Below, piece after piece: positions 1-5,952 of a DNA stretch of 11,115 nt. Numbering within the stretch: position 1 is the first letter of the stretch; the number at the start of each line of letters is the position of its first letter. The notes below the pieces were generated by a model, which saw only the letters and a program-made list of their open reading frames with translations, did not search any database and was not told where the DNA came from. Made by a program: the position numbers and the translations under genes. The DNA is from JAAFGT01 sp041485165 (GTDB lineage: Bacteria; Acidobacteriota; Terriglobia; Acidiferrales; UBA7541). The stretch lies in contig JBGPJC010000119.1 of NCBI GenBank assembly GCA_041485165.1, forward strand, positions 1-11,115. The letters run 5' to 3'.

Positions 1-447
1 CGTCAAGTCGGGGTCGAACCAGCCTGCTGCGGGAGTGACATCAGCCGTGCCCACGGCTGTGCCCGCTGTCACAAAGTTCACCTGAACCCTTGCTGTGGCG
101 GTGGCGCCGCTGGCGAGAGGAGCCAGATCGCAGCCGAAGATGTTGTTTACGCCTCTTACCGCAAAACAGAACCCGTTCCCCGATTTGGCGAGGAAAACGG
201 GCACTGGAAACACCTCCATTGAAAGCGAGACTCTCCAGTGGCCCTGCGCCGTGTCGGGACCCCTGTTGGTGATGGTAACTTGGTAGGTCAGATTTCCTCC
301 CACAACCACCGGATTTGGCGTGGCCGTGATTGTAACGGATAGGTCGGCGGTGCCTTGCGCCGCGACGGGCAGGGGATTTAGGCCAAGGATGAGCAACAAG
401 AAAGAACCGAGAAGGAACGCATTTGACGGGTGTTTACTGTTCTTCAT
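1..447 (-). CDS. Secreted DUF11/CARDB-like repeat protein, N-terminal part (runs off left edge)
   Basis: Translating the minus strand from ATG 445-447 gives 149 codons with no stop down to base 1, so the C-terminus lies outside the window. Residues 1-10 are polar with two lysines, 11-30 are hydrophobic (FLLGSFLLLILGLNPLPVAA), and an AA|Q junction near residue 30 fits signal peptidase I cleavage. Residues 33-145 read like a DUF11 (conserved repeat) Ig-like domain: TADLSVTITATPNPVVVGG, then LTYQVTITNRGPDTAQ, then SGATATARVQVNF. Such domains usually occur as tandem beta-sandwich repeats in large surface or secreted proteins. Cys94 and Cys106 could form a disulfide. The start is supported by GGAGG at 454-458 (minus), 6 nt before the ATG. 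It diverges from the winged-helix regulator. The exact role and the remaining domains cannot be seen. Confidence 0.8.
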   Translation of the reverse strand, partial: MKNSKHPSNAFLLGSFLLLILGLNPLPVAAQGTADLSVTITATPNPVVVGGNLTYQVTITNRGPDTAQGHWRVSLSMEVFPVPVFLAKSGNGFCFAVRGVNNIFGCDLAPLASGATATARVQVNFVTAGTAVGTADVTPAAGWFDPDLT

Positions 448-453
448 GGCCTG

Positions 454-458
454 CCTCC
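454..458 (-). promoter_or_regulatory. Shine-Dalgarno of the DUF11-type gene
   Basis: GGAGG on the minus strand, 6 nt upstream of ATG 445-447. It fixes the start of a gene whose 3' end is outside the window. Confidence 0.7.
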
Positions 459-498
459 GGCGCACGTCTGGGGCGCCACCCCTTTTGCCCATAGAGCC

Positions 499-527
499 TT
501 GCGCCGATCCTCGGGGGACGTTATGAT
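499..527 (+). promoter_or_regulatory. Candidate sigma70-type promoter for the winged-helix/TPR gene
   Basis: TTGCGC (499-504), a 17-nt spacer and TATGAT (522-527). The -10 matches five of six consensus bases but the -35 only three. It would give a 5' leader of about 120 nt before ATG 653. The stretch 448-652 is otherwise a divergent intergenic region with no further gene that I can see. Confidence 0.33.
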
Positions 528-652
528 GTAGCCAGGACTTGGCCATCTGAACCTAGCGCAGACCCCGCATCTGCCCCGCAGTCTAGATTCTGGTAGGCTT
601 GGAAGTCTTTAAGGGCCGTTCAAATTTTTCTCAAATAGGTCTCCAAGCGGCC

Positions 653-2551
653 ATGGCCAGGCAGCTAAAGCAGTTATACGAGTTCGGTGCTTTCCGCTTG
701 GACTCTGCCGAGCGCCTCCTGCTGCGGAACGGCCAGCCACTCCCCCTCACTCCCAAAGCCTACGAGACACTGCTGGCCCTGGTGGAAGGCAGTGGCCACG
801 TGTTGGAAAAGGACGACCTGCTGAAGCGCGTCTGGCCGGATACCTTTGTCGAAGAGGCCACGCTGGCGCAGAACGTCTTCACCCTGCGGAAGGTTCTAGG
901 CGACACCGCGGAAGGCCATCAATACATCGAGACGGTTCCCAAGCGCGGTTACCGGTTCGTTGCGGCAGTCAAGGAAGTGGGTGGCCCGGCTGAAACGAGC
1001 CACCCCGGGGTGCTCGAACCGGCGGTGCGGCGACGTGGCCGCCGGGCTCTACCTCTCGCCGCGGTGGCCGTCGTAGCGGCGCTGCTAGCCGTGGCTTACT
1101 TTGCGAGAGAGCGCCTCGGTTTCAAGCACAGTCCGCCCGCAGGCAGAGTCATGCTGGCCGTGCTGCCCTTTGAGAACCTCACTGGGGACACGGAGCAGGA
1201 GTACTTCAGCGACGGCCTGACCGAGGAGATGATAACCCAGTTGGGGCGGATGCACCCGGAGCGGCTTGGGGTGATCGCGAGAACCTCGGCGATGCAATAC
1301 AAGCAGACGAAGAAGACCATCGCCCAGATCGTCCGCGAGCTCGGGGTGGATTATCTGCTGGAAGGCAGTGTGCGCCGCGCGGGAGACCGCGTCCGCATCA
1401 GCGCGCAGCTCATCCAGGTGCGCGACCAGACGCACGTTTGGGCCGAAAATTACGAGCGCGACATGCGCGATGTTCTGGTCTTACAGGACGAGGTGGCACG
1501 CGCCATTACGCAGGAGATCAGGATCAAACTCACGCCGCAAGAGCAGGCCCGGCTGACAAGCCCTCGCCCGATAAACCCGGAAGCGTATGAGGCGTACCTG
1601 AAGGGACGCTACTTCTGGAACAAGCGAACAGAAGAGGGCTACAAAAAGGCCATCGAGTACTTGCAGCGGGCCATCGAAAAGGAACCGGGTTACGCGGAGG
1701 CGTATGCAGGGCTCGCGGACTCCTACGCCCTGCTCGGGTCGCTGAACACTGCGACATTGCCCCGCAAGGAGGCTATGACCCGAGCTACAGCAGCGGCACT
1801 GCGGGCACTGGAAAGCGATGACACGGCTGCGGAAGTACACACTTCGCTGGCATTTGTCAAAATGCAGTATGAATGGGACTGGGCTGGTGCAGAGGTGGAA
1901 TTCCGGCGCGCCATCCTGCTCAACCCCAATTATCCCACCGCTCACCACTGGTATGCCTACTACTTGATCGCCCAGCAAAGAACGGAAGAAGCCCTCCGCG
2001 AAATCAGACACGCGCAAGAATTGGACCCGCTCTCGGTGATCATCAACACCGACGTCGGCGAAGTTCTCTGTTATGCCCGCCAGTACGACGACGCAATCGA
2101 GCAGTCGCGAAAAGCTCTGGAAATCGACCCTGATTTTATTTTGGCCCACCGCGTCCTGGGCTGGGCTTACGAGCAAAAACACATGTACACCGAATCGGTC
2201 ACCGAGCTGAAAAAGGCGATGAGTCTTTCGGGAAGCCGAAGCGACATTCTCGGAGCACTGGGCCACGTTTACGCGATATCGGGCCAGAAGAGCGCAGCGC
2301 TAGAAGTTCTGGCCGAGTTGAGGCGGTCAGCCGCACGGAACCACGACATTTCCGCCGATATAGCCATTGTCTATGCCGGGGTCGGTGACAAGGATCGTGC
2401 CTTCGAATGGTTGGAAAAGGCTTACCAGGAGCGCTCTGCCGCGCTGGTTCTACTCAAGGTCCTTCCGTTGCTCGATCCGTTGCACTCCGACCCGAGGTTC
2501 GCCGATCTGCTGCGCCGCGTCGGCCTGCCCACACTTAAACTCTCTCCCTGA
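653..2551 (+). CDS. Membrane-anchored winged-helix regulator with FlgO/TolB-like and TPR domains
   Basis: 632 residues. Residues 8-105 form an OmpR/CadC-type winged helix (GAFRLDSAERLLLRNGQPL, then LTPKAYETL, ending VPKRGYRFVA). Residues 124-131 are an arginine-rich stop-transfer stretch and 132-151 a transmembrane helix. About 165-295 match the FlgO/TolB-like region seen in CadC/adenylate-cyclase-associated proteins (AVLPFENLTGD, FSDGLTEEMI, DYLLEGSVRR). From about 310 to 620 there are TPR-like helical pairs (AYEAYLKGRYFW, AIEYLQRAIEKEPGYAEAYAGLADSY, AIEQSRKALEIDPDFI). The topology suggests cytoplasmic DNA binding with a periplasmic FlgO-TPR sensor, as in CadC. The ligand and targets are unknown. 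The frame opens at a TTG (599), but ATG 653 begins MARQLKQLYEFGAF, typical of homologues, so I chose it. Neither start has a strong ribosome binding site. Confidence 0.9.
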   Translation: MARQLKQLYEFGAFRLDSAERLLLRNGQPLPLTPKAYETLLALVEGSGHVLEKDDLLKRVWPDTFVEEATLAQNVFTLRKVLGDTAEGHQYIETVPKRGYRFVAAVKEVGGPAETSHPGVLEPAVRRRGRRALPLAAVAVVAALLAVAYFARERLGFKHSPPAGRVMLAVLPFENLTGDTEQEYFSDGLTEEMITQLGRMHPERLGVIARTSAMQYKQTKKTIAQIVRELGVDYLLEGSVRRAGDRVRISAQLIQVRDQTHVWAENYERDMRDVLVLQDEVARAITQEIRIKLTPQEQARLTSPRPINPEAYEAYLKGRYFWNKRTEEGYKKAIEYLQRAIEKEPGYAEAYAGLADSYALLGSLNTATLPRKEAMTRATAAALRALESDDTAAEVHTSLAFVKMQYEWDWAGAEVEFRRAILLNPNYPTAHHWYAYYLIAQQRTEEALREIRHAQELDPLSVIINTDVGEVLCYARQYDDAIEQSRKALEIDPDFILAHRVLGWAYEQKHMYTESVTELKKAMSLSGSRSDILGALGHVYAISGQKSAALEVLAELRRSAARNHDISADIAIVYAGVGDKDRAFEWLEKAYQERSAALVLLKVLPLLDPLHSDPRFADLLRRVGLPTLKLSP

Positions 2552-2570
2552 TTCCGGGGACAGCCGTGTG

Positions 2571-2605
2571 CCCCATTTTCCCCGACACGGTCGGGAAAGG
2601 TGGGG
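2571..2605 (+). terminator. Imperfect 15-bp hairpin after the winged-helix/TPR gene; possible dispersed repeat or terminator
   Basis: Starting 20 nt after stop 2549-2551, CCCC-A-TTTT-CCC-GAC pairs with GTC-GGG-AAAG-T-GGGG around an ACG loop, with one bulged C and one bulged G. Only TTT follows, so as an intrinsic terminator it is weak in its U-tract. The left CCCC arm can alternatively pair with GGGG at 2556-2559 (GGGGACA...TGTGCCCC). GC-rich hairpins of the form GCCCCACC-TTTC...GAAAGGTGGGG are familiar to me as dispersed repeats in Acidobacteria. That family link is from memory. Confidence 0.5.
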
Positions 2606-2682
2606 TTTCCGGTCCCGCTCGTGCCCCAGGATTAGGGTTGAGGCCGGTGGCGCCTCCGCGCGCTGTAAGATCGTTATTCTGA

Positions 2683-2697
2683 TCCCGCCAGGCGGGA
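2683..2697. repeat. 15-bp inverted repeat TCCCGCC-A-GGCGGGA
   Basis: A perfect odd-centred inverted repeat in the 191-nt gap between the regulator gene and the DUF1801 gene. In single-stranded form it would give a 5-bp stem with a CCAGG loop. It may be a REP-like element or part of the leader of the downstream gene. No promoter near it is convincing. Confidence 0.4.
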
Positions 2698-2742
2698 GAA
2701 GAATCTCTCCCCACAGCAGTTCTGACCAGGGCAGCGCTGATT

Positions 2743-3291
2743 ATGCCCGTGGTATGTTACGAGCGATTCGAGCCAAGCCAACACTGGCGTCCGGCATTGC
2801 GAGGTGATGTGAAGCACCCACCCCCCAAGGCGCTTCTCAAATTCCTGAAGCCCTACGAACACGCAATCCGTGAGTTGGCATTGGCCGTCCGGTCGGTGGT
2901 GCTTGCAGAGATGGCGCCATGTCATGAAAACATTTATGACGCCTACAACGCCGTGGCTCTTGGCTACGGTCCCACCGACCGTGTGGGAGATGGCATCTGC
3001 CACGTAGCGGTCTACGCCAAGCATGTCAATCTGGGGTTTAACCGCGGCTCGCAGATGGATGACCCGGAGCACATCCTGCAGGGCTCGGGCAGATGGATCC
3101 GGCATATCACCATCAAGAGCCCGGCGGACCTAGCCAGGCCGGAGATCCGCAAGTATCTGCGGCGAGCGCGGGAACTTGCCCGTGCGAACATACGTCTGCA
3201 TAGTGAGGTCAAGGGCGTCACTTCAACTGTCAAGGCGGTGTACCCCACGAAGCGCCGGCCAGATCGTCAAGGCAAGAGACGCGGCGCATGA
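2743..3291 (+). CDS. DUF1801 (YdhG-like) domain protein
   Basis: 182 residues. The core at about 30-145 has the features of DUF1801 proteins: LLKFLKPYEHAIRELALAVR, then YDAYNAVALGYGPTDR, then HVAVYAKHVNLGFNRG, then LLQ-GSG-like LQGSGRWIRHITIKS. The family is small, soluble and alpha/beta, and resembles the iron chaperone frataxin-like fold. Biochemical function is not established for most members. The tail from 160 is basic (KRRPDRQGKRR). The ATG at 2743 has no clear Shine-Dalgarno. An in-frame GTG at 2809 (residue 23) has GAGG 4 nt upstream and would start just before the conserved domain, so the first 22 residues may not be made. The 39-residue ORF begins 33 nt downstream. There is no signal peptide or membrane segment. 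Confidence 0.8.
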   Translation: MPVVCYERFEPSQHWRPALRGDVKHPPPKALLKFLKPYEHAIRELALAVRSVVLAEMAPCHENIYDAYNAVALGYGPTDRVGDGICHVAVYAKHVNLGFNRGSQMDDPEHILQGSGRWIRHITIKSPADLARPEIRKYLRRARELARANIRLHSEVKGVTSTVKAVYPTKRRPDRQGKRRGA

Positions 3292-3310
3292 CCTACCGCT
3301 TGGCTAAATG

Positions 3311-3315
3311 GGAGG
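3311..3315 (+). promoter_or_regulatory. Strong Shine-Dalgarno for the 39-residue membrane ORF
   Basis: GGAGG with 9 nt between it and ATG 3325. It is one of the best ribosome binding sites in the window, and it supports translation of an ORF otherwise too short to be called. Confidence 0.6.
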
Positions 3316-3324
3316 CGTCAGCAA

Positions 3325-3444
3325 ATGAGCAAGAAATGGGTGATCGTCGTGATTTGCGTAGTGGTGCTGGTCGTCACCGGCATCTTCTGGGGCGCCGGCG
3401 CGTGGATATGGCAAGGCCTGCTGGCCCTGCATGGAAAACGTTAG
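3325..3444 (+). CDS. 39-residue single-pass small membrane protein
   Basis: ATG 3325 to TAG 3442-3444. The protein begins MSKKW, continues as an unbroken hydrophobic helix over residues 5-22 (WVIVVICVVVLVVTGIFW), then GAGAWIWQGLLALHGKR. The positively charged N-terminus and the single helix fit a small inner-membrane protein. The second half (WIWQGLLAL) is amphipathic to hydrophobic and tryptophan-rich. It starts 33 nt after the DUF1801 gene on the same strand and is probably co-transcribed. The GGAGG at 3311 supports translation. A competing 65-codon frame at 3288-3485 covers the same bases but has no hydrophobic pattern and its start lies inside the end of the DUF1801 gene; I take it as a shadow. 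I do not recognise a family. Confidence 0.65.
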   Translation: MSKKWVIVVICVVVLVVTGIFWGAGAWIWQGLLALHGKR

Positions 3445-3450
3445 TTACAG

Positions 3451-3464
3451 CCGGAGCGATCCGG
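3451..3464. terminator. Short GCGA-tetraloop hairpin between convergent genes
   Basis: CCGGA-GCGA-TCCGG forms a 5-bp GC-rich stem with a GNRA tetraloop, 7 nt after the small ORF's stop and 28 nt beyond the cupin gene's stop. There is no U-tract on either side, so a bidirectional terminator role is only a possibility. Confidence 0.28.
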
Positions 3465-3491
3465 AATCCCGGTGTTCACCTGTGACTATTT

Positions 3492-3869
3492 CTAGTACGG
3501 CACGGGCCCCGCTGGCTTGGTTTTCAGCTCGATCTGGACCAACTCGATGGGCTTATCACCTATGTTTTCCGCCGCGTGCTTCACAGGTGCGCCCGAGATG
3601 ACTTGTCCAGCCTTGGCATGGCGTTCCGCTGTCTTTCCGTCCGGGAACGTGAACTTAATGTCGGCGTCGGTCAGAAAAACCACAACATTTGCGGGATGCT
3701 CGTGCATCACACTTTTCTCATGCGGGGCGATGGTCCAACGGAGCACCCGCACCTGGTCATTCTCCAACTCCACCTTGTGGTGCTGGGGATCAACCTTGAC
3801 CACGTCTTGCGCCATTACCAGTAGAGTGGCCAAGCACAACAACGCGCTGGACAGTATTGCTCGACGCAT
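3492..3869 (-). CDS. Secreted small cupin-domain protein
   Basis: 125 residues with a signal peptide at 1-20 (MRRAILSSALLCLATLLVMA, cleavage near A20|Q21). The mature part is one cupin beta-barrel. Motif 1 has His56 and His58 (SVMHEHPANVVVFLTD) but V where a Glu normally sits four residues later. Motif 2 has G-QVISGAPVKHAAENIG with His98 and Asn102. Three histidines could still bind a metal. The catalytic role is unknown; similar single-cupin secreted proteins are common in Acidobacteria. The start is well supported: AAAGGAGG precedes ATG 3867-3869 with a 5-nt gap after GGAGG. It lies 111 nt downstream of trmJ on the same strand, but has its own promoter candidate. Confidence 0.85.
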   Translation of the reverse strand: MRRAILSSALLCLATLLVMAQDVVKVDPQHHKVELENDQVRVLRWTIAPHEKSVMHEHPANVVVFLTDADIKFTFPDGKTAERHAKAGQVISGAPVKHAAENIGDKPIELVQIELKTKPAGPVPY

Positions 3870-3916
3870 ATCCGCCTCCTTTCATCGAATGGAATCTTGG
3901 ATCCGAACTCTTGCGA

Positions 3917-3946
3917 AGGCTACGCCTGCGCCTGTGGAATTGTCAA
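3917..3946 (-). promoter_or_regulatory. Candidate promoter for the cupin gene
   Basis: On the minus strand a perfect -35 TTGACA (3941-3946) is followed after 18 nt by TAGCCT (3917-3922), a weak -10 with three matches. The +1 would be near 3910, giving about a 40-nt leader carrying the strong GGAGG. Confidence 0.35.
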
Positions 3947-3980
3947 TTGAGCTTTCGCGGATGGCTGGGAGGTTCTGGTA

Positions 3981-4718
3981 TCACGATTCTTCCGGCGAGC
4001 GCAGTTTCCAGACAATCTGACGCAGCATGCCGAGCCAAACCTCAGCGTCGCCGGCGGGCAGATTGAGGCGGCGGACCAGACGGCGAACTTTTTCCTCGGT
4101 GGAAGCGGCAGAGCGCGGCTTCACGTAGCCGCTCGAGCGCAACGCATCGAGCAACATCGCGCTGATGCGCTCGACCTGGCCCGCGCTGGCGCGCTGCACC
4201 TTCTCGACTTGCCGCGCGGCCTTGCCGCCGAGCACCAGTTCGTAGAGGCAGACCGCCACCGCCTGCCCCAGGTTCATGGAGATGTTCTCTTCGCATGTCG
4301 GAATGCGTATCAGCCAGTGGCAGTGGCTCAGGGCTTCGTTCGACAGGCCGACCTTCTCGGAACCGAACAAGAGCGCGACCCGGCTCGAGGCCAGCCGCTT
4401 GCGAATGAGGCGCGCGCCGTCTTCCAGCCGCCGCAGCGGGTGCTGGAGTTCGCGGTGGCGCACCGCTGTCGTTCCGACGACCAGCGTGCAGTCGGCCACG
4501 GCTTCGGCCACGCTCTTGTACTCTTCTGCGCTGGCCAGCAGCTCCGAGGCGCCGACTGCGGAGCGCGCCTCGCGGAATGCCGCTGGGTACGGGTTCACCA
4601 CGCGCAGACGCCGGCAGCCGAAGTTGCTCATGGCGCGGGCAGCCGCGCCGATGTTGAGAGGATTGCGGGTGGCCACCAGCACCACGCGCAAACGGTCGAG
4701 TTCAGTTGCAGCACGCAA
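3981..4718 (-). CDS. trmJ: tRNA (cytidine/uridine-32-2'-O)-methyltransferase TrmJ (SPOUT family)
   Basis: 245 residues, the usual length for TrmJ. It transfers methyl from S-adenosylmethionine to the 2'-OH of nucleotide 32 in the tRNA anticodon loop. All three SpoU motifs are visible. Motif 1 at 20-34 (PLNIGAAARAMSNFG) has Asn22 and Arg28; motif 2 at 117-130 (LLFGSEKVGLSNEAL) has Glu121; motif 3 at 139-160 (IPTCEENISMNLGQAVAV) has Ser147 and Asn149. These lie in the AdoMet-binding trefoil knot. Residues 168-245 form the helical C-terminal extension typical of TrmJ, which separates it from the shorter TrmL. The start is TTG 4716-4718: a stop lies 13 codons upstream in frame and no ATG or GTG falls between, and this start leaves nine residues before the first beta-strand as in homologues. 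It diverges from the Rieske gene. Confidence 0.88.
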   Translation of the reverse strand: MRAATELDRLRVVLVATRNPLNIGAAARAMSNFGCRRLRVVNPYPAAFREARSAVGASELLASAEEYKSVAEAVADCTLVVGTTAVRHRELQHPLRRLEDGARLIRKRLASSRVALLFGSEKVGLSNEALSHCHWLIRIPTCEENISMNLGQAVAVCLYELVLGGKAARQVEKVQRASAGQVERISAMLLDALRSSGYVKPRSAASTEEKVRRLVRRLNLPAGDAEVWLGMLRQIVWKLRSPEES

Positions 4719-4726
4719 GAAGCCTG

Positions 4727-4732
4727 ATTCTA
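4727..4732 (-). promoter_or_regulatory. Candidate -10 element for trmJ, implying a nearly leaderless transcript
   Basis: TAGAAT on the minus strand matches five of six -10 bases. Transcription would start at about 4719-4721, one to three bases before the TTG start at 4718. No -35 hexamer is convincing. No Shine-Dalgarno precedes the TTG, which fits a leaderless message but does not prove one. Confidence 0.3.
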
Positions 4733-4783
4733 CGCCGGGTGCCGCATCCTGCGCGCATCAAAGGGCCGGATGATCCGCCCTGC

Positions 4784-4813
4784 CTTGCCGGGTGCACCCC
4801 CGTGGTGTACGCT
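4784..4813 (+). promoter_or_regulatory. Weak promoter candidate for the oxygenase-esterase operon, with a 10-bp palindrome
   Basis: TTGCCG, about 17 nt, then TACGCT ending near 4813, with four and three consensus matches. A perfect palindrome GGGTGCACCC (4790-4799) sits in the spacer where a regulator could bind. A second odd palindrome CGGAT-G-ATCCG lies at 4767-4777. The oxygenase start has no clear ribosome binding site. Confidence 0.22.
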
Positions 4814-4825
4814 GCGATGTTTGCG

Positions 4826-5932
4826 ATGAGTGAGACCGCTGCACCAGACACACGCGCCCCGGAAATCCTGCGCGGCAATTGGTATCCTGCCGCGCGCAGC
4901 GCGGCCGTGCGCGGGCACGATTTGCTGGCTGTGGAGCTGCTCGGAGAAGCGCTGGTGGTGGGGCGCGACGCCAAAGGGCGCGCATTTGCTCTGCGAGACT
5001 TCTGTCCCCATCGCGGGATGCCGCTCTCCTGCGGACACTTTGACGGCGACACGCTGGAGTGCTCCTACCACGGCTGGCAGTTTGAGGCCACCAGCGGCCA
5101 GTGCCGCGAGATTCCCTCGCTGGTCCCCGGCGCGAGCAAGCTCAAGGTCGATCGAATCTTTGCCGCCAGCTTTCCCGCCGAAGAGCAGGACGGCTACTTG
5201 TGGGTCTACTTCGCCGACTCGGTGTCACCTGGGGCGGCGACTGGCTCATCGTCTAAAGATATCCCGCCGCCTGTGCCGCAGCTTTGGAAGGGCGCGGGCA
5301 ACTACCGCGTCACCCATCTGGGCTGCGACCTGGCCTGCGACGTTGACCAGGGGATCATCGGGCTGATGGACCCGGCGCACGGACCGTTTGTGCACCAGTC
5401 GTGGTGGTGGCGCAAGCGCTCGAGCATTCAGGTGAAGGAAAAGACCTTCGAGCCCATCGCCAACGGATTCCGCATCAAGCCGCACGCGCCATCGGCCAAC
5501 AGCGCGCCATACAAGCTGCTGCAGATCTACGGCCGTCCGGTGACGACCATCGAGTTCGTACTGCCCAACATGCGCCTGGAACGCATCGAAGCGGGGCGGT
5601 ACTGGTTTTCGAGCCGGGCGACAGTCACGCCAATCACATCGCAGCGCTCGCGGATTGATTTTGTCGCCGCGTGGAATATTTTTCGGTGGATGCCGTTCGT
5701 GACTCCCATCTTCCGTCAGTTCGCCACCATGTTTCTGCGCCAGGACCAGCAGACCATGGAGAAGCAAGCGGTGGGCTTGGCGCGCAGCAACCGGCAGATG
5801 CTGATCGACGATGCGGACCGCCCGGCGCGCTGGTATTTCGAGCTGAAGGCGGCGTACCTCGAGGCCCGGCGCACCGGGCAGCCGATGAAGCACCCGCTGA
5901 CCGAGCCGGTGACGCTGCGCTGGCGGAGCTGA
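4826..5932 (+). CDS. Rieske non-heme iron oxygenase, alpha-subunit type (PaO/Lls1-like)
   Basis: 368 residues from ATG 4826; ATG 4817 is also possible, and the longer open frame from TTG 4706 would overlap trmJ. The N-terminal Rieske domain (about 15-130) has Cys60-Pro-His62 and Cys79-Ser-Tyr-His82, ligands of a [2Fe-2S] cluster. The catalytic domain has Asp182-Pro-Ala-His185 and His190, the same D-x2-H-x4-H spacing as the bridging Asp and two Fe ligands in naphthalene dioxygenase. Asp307 (LRQDQQTMEKQ) is a likely third ligand. The DPAHGPFVH string recalls the pheophorbide a oxygenase/Lls1/vanillate demethylase branch. These enzymes hydroxylate or demethylate ring substrates with electrons from a separate reductase, none of which is encoded nearby. 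Substrate unknown. It lies 20 nt before the esterase gene and is probably co-transcribed. Confidence 0.85.
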   Translation: MSETAAPDTRAPEILRGNWYPAARSAAVRGHDLLAVELLGEALVVGRDAKGRAFALRDFCPHRGMPLSCGHFDGDTLECSYHGWQFEATSGQCREIPSLVPGASKLKVDRIFAASFPAEEQDGYLWVYFADSVSPGAATGSSSKDIPPPVPQLWKGAGNYRVTHLGCDLACDVDQGIIGLMDPAHGPFVHQSWWWRKRSSIQVKEKTFEPIANGFRIKPHAPSANSAPYKLLQIYGRPVTTIEFVLPNMRLERIEAGRYWFSSRATVTPITSQRSRIDFVAAWNIFRWMPFVTPIFRQFATMFLRQDQQTMEKQAVGLARSNRQMLIDDADRPARWYFELKAAYLEARRTGQPMKHPLTEPVTLRWRS

Positions 5933-5952
5933 GCGCGGCGACGGCCGAATCC

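Noticed and set aside
470..486. GGGG-CGCCA-CCCC-TTTT terminator-like hairpin on the plus strand
   Set aside because: The stem is only 4 bp and no plus-strand gene precedes it; it lies in the leader of the DUF11 gene.
1481..2266. 261-codon minus-strand open frame inside the TPR gene
   Set aside because: Shadow of the TPR coding region; cysteine- and phenylalanine-rich with no coherent domain.
3288..3485. 65-codon plus-strand frame overlapping the small membrane ORF
   Set aside because: Its ATG lies in the last codons of the DUF1801 gene, it has no hydrophobic or domain pattern, and the overlapping 39-residue frame has the better start.
4706..4825. N-terminal extension of the Rieske oxygenase from TTG 4706
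   Set aside because: It would overlap the divergent trmJ start and adds 40 residues without similarity to the family; ATG 4826 gives a standard-length protein.
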